From an uncultured Anaerolineales bacterium (GTDB taxonomy: Bacteria; Chloroflexota; Anaerolineae; Anaerolineales; UBA6663): DNA of 56,076 nucleotides. A program made the translations under genes and the position numbers. Below the pieces are notes generated by a model. That model made no database searches and was not told where the DNA came from. It saw nothing but the letters and a program-made list of their open reading frames with translations. Numbering within the stretch: position 1 is the first letter of the stretch; each line of letters opens with the position of its first letter. Below are positions 33,794 to 40,738 of the stretch, one piece after another. The DNA lies in the NCBI GenBank assembly GCA_937952305.1, contig CALFZO010000174.1:1-56076 (forward strand), written 5' to 3'.

Positions 33794-34795
33794 TTACACC
33801 TCATCCGAAATCAAGATCTGGTCGGCCTGTTCGCGGCGCAGGGCGATCAACGTGCCGCGCACGCGGTAGGCCATCGGGTCCCCGAACAGACTGGGCAGTT
33901 CAGCCGTCACCGGCACGCCCGGCGTCAGGCCCAGGTCCAGCAGGCGGCGGCGTGTGAAGCCCTGCAGGCCAGCGTCGAGCGCGCGCACCACGGCGCGTTC
34001 GCCCTGCTTGAGCCCAGTCAGGCGGCGGGCCGTCGGCGTCCCGGTGACGGGCTCCGGCGCGACGAAAATATTGGCGGCCACCAGCGGCGCCAGGGCGAAG
34101 GTCTTGCGCCCGTCCGAGAGCGTCAGGCGCTGCGGCGCCGACTCCAGCACGCGCAGGGTCTGGCCAGGGCGCAGGCCCTCGGCCGCGATTTGAGCGAAGA
34201 GCGCGGCCGGCTCGTCCTCCAGGTGGACGATGCGGGCCGGCGTGTCCAAGGGCCAGTCGGTGAGCGGCCGTGATTCCACGCGCTCAATCTGGCCGCGCGC
34301 CGTCGGGATCGGGTCGCCGTGCGGGTCGGTGGCCGGGTAGCCCAGCGCCGCGTCCAGGGCGCCCAGGGACTCGACGTCGCGGCTGTGCTCGCGGCGCTCG
34401 GCCTCGTAGTGGACGTCGGCCAGCGGCATGCGCGCCTCGTCCACCAAGTAACGCTCCCACAGGCGGTGGGCGCGCACCACAGCGACCGCGATCTGCTCGC
34501 CGTCCAGCGTGAGATGCAGGCCGTCTTCGGCCACGCGCAGCAGGCCCTGCGCCTCGAGGGCGCCCACCAGCCGCACGGCGCCGGCCAGCGTGAGGTGCAG
34601 CGCCCCGGCCAGCGATTGCAGGGTGGCCGCCTGGCCGCGCCAGGCGCAGGCGTGCAAGTGCTTGAGGGCGTCCTCAGTCTGGATGCGGCGCCGGTTGGCG
34701 CGGAAGCGCCGGCCCAGGGCCAGCAGGCCGAAGCGCGGGGCGAACACGGCGGCGCCCAAGGCGGCCAGGCCGACGATCAGCAGCGGAATGTTCAT
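33794..34795 (-). CDS. Membrane-anchored DtxR-like/FeoA fusion
   Basis: A 333-residue protein. One hydrophobic segment at residues 3-27 is followed by a DtxR-type winged helix (about 38-100) and a metal-binding/dimer domain with H110, E114, H129, E133, E136 and H137. These align with the DtxR ligand set H79, E83, H98, C102, E105 and H106, with Glu in place of the Cys. TDPHGDPIPT follows, then an SH3-like domain and a C-terminal FeoA domain (about 258-330, RRLLDLGLTPGVPV...). ATG 34795 is chosen; the longer frame to 34999 overlaps the upstream gene. It may bind DNA, or have become a membrane metal sensor for FeoB. Confidence 0.82.
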   Translation of the reverse strand: MNIPLLIVGLAALGAAVFAPRFGLLALGRRFRANRRRIQTEDALKHLHACAWRGQAATLQSLAGALHLTLAGAVRLVGALEAQGLLRVAEDGLHLTLDGEQIAVAVVRAHRLWERYLVDEARMPLADVHYEAERREHSRDVESLGALDAALGYPATDPHGDPIPTARGQIERVESRPLTDWPLDTPARIVHLEDEPAALFAQIAAEGLRPGQTLRVLESAPQRLTLSDGRKTFALAPLVAANIFVAPEPVTGTPTARRLTGLKQGERAVVRALDAGLQGFTRRRLLDLGLTPGVPVTAELPSLFGDPMAYRVRGTLIALRREQADQILISDEV

Positions 34796-34803
34796 AGACA
34801 GAC

Positions 34804-35496
34804 TTACCCCAGCGTGAACGTGGCCGCCGCGAAGAAGGCCAGGAAAGCGATGTTGAAGGCGGCGCCCTCCAGGCGCCGCGCCAGGGCCGGCACCAGCCGC
34901 CGCAGCAGCAGCCAGGCCAGCAGCGTCGTCAGCGGATTGACCAGGGCCATCCAGATCGGGAAGCGCGTGCCGCCCAGGAAGACGGCGGCCGAGAACCACA
35001 GCGAGGCCGCCAGCAAGGCGGCCAGCAGCACGCCGTAGCTGATGGCCATCACCTGGCGGAGGCGCCGGTACATCCCGAGGAGCACGGTCTGCGCGTCAGG
35101 GCCGAGGCGGTCCAACGCCTGGACGTACTCGCCCAGGTAGATGAATGAGCCGTGGATGAAAGGCGCCAGGATGAAGCCCAGGCCGAAGAGCAGCACCGGC
35201 GGCCAGACCGCCCAGGGCCCGGCCGGCGCCAGGCCGGAGTACAGCAGCCACAAGCTGGCCAGGAGCAGCGGGGTGGCGAAGACGCCCAGCAAGCCGCCCC
35301 ACATCAGGCGCGGCCAGGAGAGCTCGGCCATGCGCTCGGTGCCGGACAGCAGCTTGGCGTGCGGCTGCAGGTTGGGGTGCCGAGCCAACTCGGCGCGGCC
35401 GGCCAGCAGCAGCACGTCGCCGAGGGCGTAAACGAGGGCGCCCAGCATGGCGGCCAGGCCCGCAACTTGAGGTGTCGTCCAGGTCATAGTCCACAT
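34804..35496 (-). CDS. Six-helix membrane protein of unknown function
   Basis: A 230-residue protein with about six hydrophobic segments (near 12-32, 65-87, 94-118, 150-170, 175-195, 205-228) and no motif I can assign to a family with confidence; it may resemble DUF6796-type proteins. It sits between a membrane methyltransferase and the DtxR-FeoA fusion with gaps of 15 and 8 bases, so it belongs to the iron operon. A second in-frame ATG lies at 35487. Confidence 0.68.
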   Translation of the reverse strand: MWTMTWTTPQVAGLAAMLGALVYALGDVLLLAGRAELARHPNLQPHAKLLSGTERMAELSWPRLMWGGLLGVFATPLLLASLWLLYSGLAPAGPWAVWPPVLLFGLGFILAPFIHGSFIYLGEYVQALDRLGPDAQTVLLGMYRRLRQVMAISYGVLLAALLAASLWFSAAVFLGGTRFPIWMALVNPLTTLLAWLLLRRLVPALARRLEGAAFNIAFLAFFAAATFTLG

Positions 35497-35511
35497 AGCG
35501 GCGCCGGCCTT

Positions 35512-36231
35512 CTACCAGATACCGGGCAGGAGGCGGAAGCGCACCGCGCCGGCATAGTCTTGGTACCCCGGCAGCTCGGCGCGCAGGGTGCGGTCCTCCA
35601 GCGCCGTGCGCACGACCATCAGGCCGGCCGCCAGGACGCCGGGGAGGAACGCCCACAGCGAGCCCAGCAGCAGCGGCGAGATCAAGGATTGCAGGATGGC
35701 GCCGACGTAGCCGGGGTGGCGCACGAACCGGTACGGCCCGGTGGTGCAGACCCGGTGGCCCTGGTCCGCCTGGACGCGCACCACCGTGGCGAAGTAGGCG
35801 TTGGACGCCATCGCCCAGCTGAAGAGCGCGAAGCCGAGCGTGTAGCCCGCCGCCCCGGCCAGGTGCACGCCCACGGACAGCGGCGCGGTCCAGCCGAAGC
35901 GCGCGTCCAGGCCGGCCACGATCAAACCGGCCAGGCCGGCCACCGCCCACAGCCCGCCGACGACGCGGTCCCAGCCCTTCTGGCCTTCGGCCTCGGCGCG
36001 GCGCGCGATGGTCTCCGGGCTGATCCGGAACATGACCACGGCGTTGACGGCGATCATGACCAGGTAGAGGCCGAGCAGCACCCACGCCCAGGGCCAGTCC
36101 AGGCGGCCAGCGGGCAGGAACAAGAGCAGCGTGTACACGAGGAACAGCAGGCCGATCTGGGTCAGGCGTTTGCGGATGCCGGCCTTGAGGGCTGGGGTCC
36201 AGGTGGAGGGCATGGAAGTCTGGGTGGTCAT
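35512..36231 (-). CDS. Isoprenylcysteine carboxyl methyltransferase-like protein (copy 2)
   Basis: A 239-residue membrane protein with about six hydrophobic segments. The C-terminal signature is CTTGPYRFVRHPGYVGAILQ and, later, RTLRAELPGYQDYAGAVRFRLLPGIW. The Tyr-Arg-x-x-Arg-His-Pro core is that of SAM-dependent ICMT/PEMT enzymes. It is the second gene of the iron operon, 16 bases after dtxR. The substrate is unknown; a role in modifying a lipid or the FeoB-associated membrane proteins is only speculation. Confidence 0.83.
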   Translation of the reverse strand: MTTQTSMPSTWTPALKAGIRKRLTQIGLLFLVYTLLLFLPAGRLDWPWAWVLLGLYLVMIAVNAVVMFRISPETIARRAEAEGQKGWDRVVGGLWAVAGLAGLIVAGLDARFGWTAPLSVGVHLAGAAGYTLGFALFSWAMASNAYFATVVRVQADQGHRVCTTGPYRFVRHPGYVGAILQSLISPLLLGSLWAFLPGVLAAGLMVVRTALEDRTLRAELPGYQDYAGAVRFRLLPGIW

Positions 36232-36247
36232 CGGGTCCTCCGGAAGG

Positions 36248-36907
36248 CTATTGAGGCTCCACGAAAATCTTGTCGGTAACGCTGCGGCCCAGGGCGTGGG
36301 TGCGCGCGCCGACGACGACGTGCAGCGGGCCGTCGAAGGGCGCGCGATCGGCGACCTGCACGATGGCGTTCAGGGTGACGCCCAACTCGGCCAGGTAACG
36401 CAGGAAGGCCGGGTCATCGTCGCGCACGCGCGCCACGCGCACCGTCTCGCCGGGCTGGCTGCTGGTCAGCGGGCGGCGGCTGGCCTCGGCCACGGTGCCG
36501 TCCTTGGCCGGGATCGGGTCACCATGCGGGTCGGTGGTGGGGTCGCCCAGCAGCGCCGCGATCTTGTCTTCAAATTCTTCCGAGATGACGTGCTCCAGCT
36601 TCTCGGCCTCGGCGTCCACGCGGTCCCATTCATAGCCGAGCGCCTGGGCCAGATACAGCTCAATCAGGCGGTGGTGGCGGATCACCTCCAGCGCGATCTG
36701 GCGGCCGGCCGGGGTGAGGCCGACGCCGCGGTGCCGCTCGTAGTTCACCAGCCGGGGCCGGGCCTTGGCCAGCTTCTGGACCATGCCGGTGACCGAGGCC
36801 GGCCGGACGTCCAGGTGCACGGCCAGCAGGGACGTGGTCACCAGGCCGAAATCCTCTTCCAGTTCGTAGATGGCCTTCAGGTAATCCTCAACAGAGTGTG
36901 AGAGCAT
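36248..36907 (-). CDS. DtxR/MntR-family metal-dependent repressor
   Basis: A 219-residue regulator. The winged helix starts HSVEDYLKAIYEL; the metal-binding region has H79 and E83 (RHHRLIELYL), D98, E102, E105 and H106 (VDAEAEKLEH), then TDPHGDPIP. The C-terminal SH3-like domain is FeoA-like. D98 in place of the DtxR His may alter metal preference towards Mn; this is a suggestion only. It heads the six-gene iron operon and has a DtxR-type operator in its own promoter. Confidence 0.92.
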   Translation of the reverse strand: MLSHSVEDYLKAIYELEEDFGLVTTSLLAVHLDVRPASVTGMVQKLAKARPRLVNYERHRGVGLTPAGRQIALEVIRHHRLIELYLAQALGYEWDRVDAEAEKLEHVISEEFEDKIAALLGDPTTDPHGDPIPAKDGTVAEASRRPLTSSQPGETVRVARVRDDDPAFLRYLAELGVTLNAIVQVADRAPFDGPLHVVVGARTHALGRSVTDKIFVEPQ

Positions 36908-36918
36908 AGATCAACCCT

Positions 36919-36936
36919 AATTTAGCCTTGCCTAAA
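36919..36936 (-). promoter_or_regulatory. DtxR-type operator and promoter
   Basis: ATTTAGCCTTGCCTAAAT, an 18-base imperfect palindrome (ATTTAG / CTAAAT ends) like DtxR/MntR boxes. It lies 11 bases upstream of the repressor ATG. On the minus strand TTGGAC and TAAATT (16-base gap) flank most of it, so a bound repressor would block RNA polymerase. This implies autoregulation of the whole iron operon. Confidence 0.72.
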
Positions 36937-37007
36937 TATTGTCCAAGTATATGGCTAATACAGCGGCGGTGTCAAGGGGGCCTTGGACGGAGGCCGGCGG
37001 CGGGAGG

Positions 37008-37013
37008 TATAAT
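37008..37013 (+). promoter_or_regulatory. TATAAT box of the JAMM peptidase gene
   Basis: GGTATAATG ends only 11 bases before the ATG at 37025, so the mRNA leader should be only a few bases long. A possible TTGGAC lies 19 bases upstream. Confidence 0.6.
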
Positions 37014-37024
37014 GCGGGCCCACG

Positions 37025-37426
37025 ATGTTGACACTGACCCTCGCGCAGTGGCGGGCGCTCACTGACCACCTGAGCCGGTGCCTGCCGGAGGAGGCTTGCG
37101 GGCTGCTGGGCGGCCAAACCGGCGTGGTGCACGCGGTTTACCCGGTGGAGAACCGGCTGCACAGCCCGGTGGCCTATGAGATGGACCCGGCCCGGCAGAT
37201 CGAGGCGATGATGGCGATCGAAGAAGCCGGCGGCGAGATCACGGGCATTTTCCATTCGCACCCGGCCGGCCCGGCGGAGCCTTCACCGACCGATATCGCC
37301 CAGGCCTACTACCCGGACTCGCTTTACCTCATCTGCGCGCCGGACCCCACCGGAGCCTGGCGCGGCCGGGCCTTCCGAATCGCGGCCGGCCGCGTGGCCG
37401 AAGTGCCGGTGGCGATTGGTGAGTGA
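37025..37426 (+). CDS. JAMM/MPN+ metallopeptidase (M67-like)
   Basis: A 133-residue zinc isopeptidase-like protein. The JAMM motif is complete: E23 in EEACGLLGG, H77 and H79 in GIFHSHP, S87 and D90 in SPTD. Family members cut isopeptide bonds or ubiquitin-like tails (for example on MoaD/ThiS-like proteins) or modify cysteine-pathway carriers. No such carrier gene is nearby, so the substrate is unknown. The gene is divergent from the iron operon. Confidence 0.88.
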   Translation: MLTLTLAQWRALTDHLSRCLPEEACGLLGGQTGVVHAVYPVENRLHSPVAYEMDPARQIEAMMAIEEAGGEITGIFHSHPAGPAEPSPTDIAQAYYPDSLYLICAPDPTGAWRGRAFRIAAGRVAEVPVAIGE

Positions 37427-37489
37427 CTTTGGGCCGCGGGCGGGGTTATAGACTTACGGTTCTAGCGCGCGTCATTCTGGAAGGAAGCT

Positions 37490-38140
37490 ATGCAGCTCTT
37501 GTGGTTAGCGGCCGCCCTGGTCGGCGGTTATCTTGTGGGCTCTTTCCCGTCGGGCGTGGTCTATGTGAAGCTCTTCACGGGCAAGGACGTGCGCCAGGTG
37601 GGGAGCGGGCGGACGGGCGGCACCAACGCCATGCGCGCCGCCGGTTTCTGGGCCGGCCTGCTGACGGCGGTCTCCGATGTCTTCAAGGCCACGCTGGCGG
37701 TCTGGTTGGCGCAGTGGTTGCTGCCGGCCGATGTGCGCCCGTGGGGCATGGTGCTGGCCGGCCTGGGCGCCATCCTGGGGCACAACTACTCGGTGTTTCT
37801 GGGGTTCAAGGGCGGGGCGGGCGGCGCCACGTGCGTCGGCGGCGCCATCGCCATGTGGCCGTGGATCGCGCCCATCGCGCTGCTGGAGGGCGCGCTGCTG
37901 TTGTATTTCGTCGGTTACGCGTCCGTGGCCACGATCATGGCCGCCCTGACCGTGACCGGGGTCTTCGCGTATCTGGCCTATCTGGGCGCGCTGAGCTGGA
38001 CGTTCGTGTGGTACGGCGTGGGCTCAGTGGTGCTGCTGGCCTGGGCGCTGCGCCCGAACTTCGCGCGTCTGGTGCGCGGCGAGGAGCGCCTGGTGGGCCT
38101 GCGCGCCAAGCGCAAACTGCAGCGCGAGGCGCAGCGCTGA
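37490..38140 (+). CDS. plsY: PlsY-family glycerol-3-phosphate acyltransferase (variant motifs)
   Basis: A 216-residue membrane enzyme that transfers acyl groups from acyl-phosphate to glycerol-3-phosphate in phospholipid synthesis. About five to seven hydrophobic segments are present. Motif 1 (GSFPSG, 17-22) is intact. Motif 2 reads GSGRTGGTN (38-46) instead of GSGNxGATN, and motif 3 reads GHNYSVFLGFKGGAGGAT (97-114), where the usual KGGKG lysine is Ala. These changes could mean a divergent paralog with altered activity. GGAAGGAAG precedes the ATG. Confidence 0.8.
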   Translation: MQLLWLAAALVGGYLVGSFPSGVVYVKLFTGKDVRQVGSGRTGGTNAMRAAGFWAGLLTAVSDVFKATLAVWLAQWLLPADVRPWGMVLAGLGAILGHNYSVFLGFKGGAGGATCVGGAIAMWPWIAPIALLEGALLLYFVGYASVATIMAALTVTGVFAYLAYLGALSWTFVWYGVGSVVLLAWALRPNFARLVRGEERLVGLRAKRKLQREAQR

Positions 38141-38142
38141 GG

Positions 38143-38787
38143 TTACGGCGCCGCGAACAGGCCCACTAATTCAGCCTGCGCCAGGATGTGGCCGTCCATG
38201 GCCGCCAGCAACGCTTCTTTGCTGGCGCCGGATTCCAGCGTGAGCCGGGTGTCAAGGGCATACAGCCGGAAAGAGTAGTGGTGCGCCGGTCCGGCGGGCG
38301 GGCACGGTCCGGCGTAGCCTTTGAGCCGGCCGCTGTTGCGCCCGTGCTGGCTGCCATCGGCCAGCGTGTTCTTCAGCGGCACAGCCGCCTCCAACGCCGC
38401 CGTTTCCGCCGGGATGTTGAACAGCAGCCAGTGGTCGTACACCTGGCCCACCACGGCGACCGCGTCCGGGTCGTCCATGATCAGCGCTAAGCTGACGGTG
38501 CCGGCCGGGACGCCGGACCACGCCAACGGCGGAGAGATGTTTTCGCCGGCGCAGGAGTAGCGCACCGGGATGTCCGCGTCCGCCGCGAACGCCGGACTGG
38601 TGAGCACAAACGGGGCCGGCGTGGCTGTGGCTGTCGGCGCGGCCGCCGTGGCGGTGGGTGGAGGCGGCGTGGCAGTGGGGGCCGCCGTCGGCGCCGCGGC
38701 GGGCGCCGCGCACGCCGTCAGGATAATCACCAGCAGGAGGGCGACGCCAGGGCTGGCAATCCGGTGCGGGCGCAGGCAGTGTGACAT
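38143..38787 (-). CDS. PEBP-family (YbhB/YbcL-like) lipoprotein
   Basis: A 214-residue exported protein. A signal peptide ending LTAC gives a lipobox cysteine; a Thr/Pro/Ala linker follows (about 30-65), then the PEBP fold with MDDPDAV, DHWLLFNIPAE and GYAGPCPPAGPAHHYSFRLYALD. The family binds small anionic ligands; its role here is unknown. ATG 38787 has AAGGGG 6 bases upstream. The gene is convergent with plsY, their stops 2 bases apart. Confidence 0.85.
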   Translation of the reverse strand: MSHCLRPHRIASPGVALLLVIILTACAAPAAAPTAAPTATPPPPTATAAAPTATATPAPFVLTSPAFAADADIPVRYSCAGENISPPLAWSGVPAGTVSLALIMDDPDAVAVVGQVYDHWLLFNIPAETAALEAAVPLKNTLADGSQHGRNSGRLKGYAGPCPPAGPAHHYSFRLYALDTRLTLESGASKEALLAAMDGHILAQAELVGLFAAP

Positions 38788-38893
38788 CGGCATCCCCTTT
38801 TCGGCGATGAGGGCTTGATTGAGTCCAGCGACTCTACCCAAACCCGCCGCGGGCCGTCAATCCGGCCGTACAAGGTCCGCGGCCGCACTCCCC

Positions 38894-40645
38894 TCAGGGC
38901 GCCAACCTCACGTCAAAGAACAGGTTCTCAATCGGGCTGGGCACGGTCCCCACGAGATCGGCGCGATAGGCCCAGGCACTGCTCCGATACGTGAGCGGCA
39001 GGGCCGGCACACTCTCAAACAGGCGCGCGTGCGCCTGGGCGTACAGGCTGAGGCGCACCTCCGGGTCGGGCTGGGCGCGCGCGGCCTGCAGCAGCTGCGC
39101 CAGCTCCTCGTCCGGCGGGATCGGCTGACCCTGGCGGTCGCTGTTGAAGGCGGCGTTCGCGCCGCAGAACAGCGGACACAGATACGCATCCGGATCGCCG
39201 TTCAGGCCGGCCCAGCCCAACAGGAAGAGATCGGCGCGCCCGGCCTGCACGTCCGGCAGCCAGACGGTCGTCCAGTCCGGTGATTCAACGGTGACCGAGA
39301 TGCCGGCGGCGGCCAGATCGGCCTGCAGGGCGGCGCCCAGCCCGGCCGGGTCCGGCAGGTAGGGGCGCGCTTGGGGCGGCACATACAGGCGCGGCGTCTC
39401 CAGCGCGGCCCCGGCCTGGGCGGCCAGGCACTCGGTCCACAACGCCTGGGCGCGCGCCACGTCATGCGGCCGCGCCTCCAGCGGCGGCACATAGCCCCAC
39501 GTCGCCGGCGGCTGCAGCACCTCAGCCGCCTGAGCGTCGCCGGGGAAGAAGTCGCGCGCGTACCGGTCCTTGGCGATGGCGTAGGCCACGGCCAGGCGGC
39601 AGCGGACATCGCCCCACGGCGCGCGCGCCTGGTTGAAGCCCAAGTACAGCACCTCCAGCGCCGGATCGAACTCCACGCGCAGCGTCGGCCACTGGTCCGC
39701 CAACCCGTAATGCGCCGCGTCCAGCCGCGCCAGGCCGTCCACCTCGCCGATCTGCAGCGCCGTCACGCGCTGGACGTCGTCGGCGATGGTCTTGAAGACG
39801 AGCAATTCGGGCTGAGCGGGCGCGCCCCAATAGGCCGGGTTGCGCGCCAGGGTCACAACACCTTCCGGCCGCCACGCCTCGAGCACAAACGGCCCGCTGC
39901 CGGCCGAGGCCGCGCCGGGGCCGCCAAAGCCCGGCTCCATCCACGCGGCCGGGCTGACGAGCGCGAAAGCGGGCATGGCCAGCGTGTTGAGCAGGGCCGC
40001 ATCCGGCCGGCTGAGCGTCAGCGCCAGCGTGCTGGGGGTGGTGACGGTGACGGCCGCCAGCGCGCTGAGCGGCGCGCCGGCCTCGTCCGTCTCGCCCGCG
40101 AAGCCGCCGAACATCAGGCGCCAGAACGCGTAGCGGCCGGGCGGCGTGTGCGTGAACCAGCGTTCGACATTCTGGCGCGCGGCCTCGGCCGTGAGCGGCG
40201 TGCCGTCGCTGAACGTGACGCCGGCGCGGATCTGGAAGGTCCAGCTCAGGCCGTCGGCCGAGACCTGCCAGGCCTCGGCCAGCGCCGGCCGGACGCGCGT
40301 GGTGCCCGGCTCAAATGCCACCAGGCCCTCGTACAGGTGGCGCGTGATCAGCAGCGCGGCCTCGTCCTCGGCCTGGGCCGGGTCCAGGCTGCCCGGCGCC
40401 GTCGGCAGCGCCAGCGTAAAAGCGCGCGGTGCCGGCGGCGGCGTGGGGCTGGGAGCCGGCGGCAGAGTCGGGTCGACGGGGGCGGGCGAGGCTGCCGGCG
40501 CGGTGGTAGACGCGGCCGCTGACGCGGCCGGCGTGGGGCTGGCCGCCTCCGGGGCGGGGGCTGGGCTCGCGCAGGCGGCCAGGAGGCCGGCCAGGACGGT
40601 GACGGTCAGGAGCAGGGTGGGGAGTTTAGACGACACGATGCTCAA
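38894..40645 (-). CDS. Peptide-type ABC solute-binding lipoprotein 4
   Basis: A 583-residue family-5 solute-binding protein for oligopeptides or similar ligands. The signal peptide ends LLAAC (lipobox), followed by a Pro/Ala/Thr linker to about residue 70. Family motifs include WTFQIRAGVTFSDGTPLTAEAARQNVERW and VRCRLAVAYAIAKDRYA. The start is TTG 40645; GTG 40636 is possible. It has its own TATACT (40672-40677) and follows a terminator. Confidence 0.86.
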   Translation of the reverse strand: MSIVSSKLPTLLLTVTVLAGLLAACASPAPAPEAASPTPAASAAASTTAPAASPAPVDPTLPPAPSPTPPPAPRAFTLALPTAPGSLDPAQAEDEAALLITRHLYEGLVAFEPGTTRVRPALAEAWQVSADGLSWTFQIRAGVTFSDGTPLTAEAARQNVERWFTHTPPGRYAFWRLMFGGFAGETDEAGAPLSALAAVTVTTPSTLALTLSRPDAALLNTLAMPAFALVSPAAWMEPGFGGPGAASAGSGPFVLEAWRPEGVVTLARNPAYWGAPAQPELLVFKTIADDVQRVTALQIGEVDGLARLDAAHYGLADQWPTLRVEFDPALEVLYLGFNQARAPWGDVRCRLAVAYAIAKDRYARDFFPGDAQAAEVLQPPATWGYVPPLEARPHDVARAQALWTECLAAQAGAALETPRLYVPPQARPYLPDPAGLGAALQADLAAAGISVTVESPDWTTVWLPDVQAGRADLFLLGWAGLNGDPDAYLCPLFCGANAAFNSDRQGQPIPPDEELAQLLQAARAQPDPEVRLSLYAQAHARLFESVPALPLTYRSSAWAYRADLVGTVPSPIENLFFDVRLAP

Positions 40646-40685
40646 CCAATTCTGGCGCTCGACGGGGCCACAGTATAACCGACAC

Positions 40686-40714
40686 GAAAACGGCCAGGCG
40701 ACGCGCCCGGCCGT
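40686..40714 (-). terminator. Intrinsic terminator after solute-binding protein 3
   Basis: Stem ACGGCC-A-GGCG / CGCC-C-GGCCGT with a 3-base loop, followed on the minus strand by TTTTCG. It lies 25 bases after the stop and directly before the TATACT of solute-binding protein 4. Confidence 0.75.
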
Positions 40715-40738
40715 GGAGAAGCAGGTTCGCTGCCGCGC

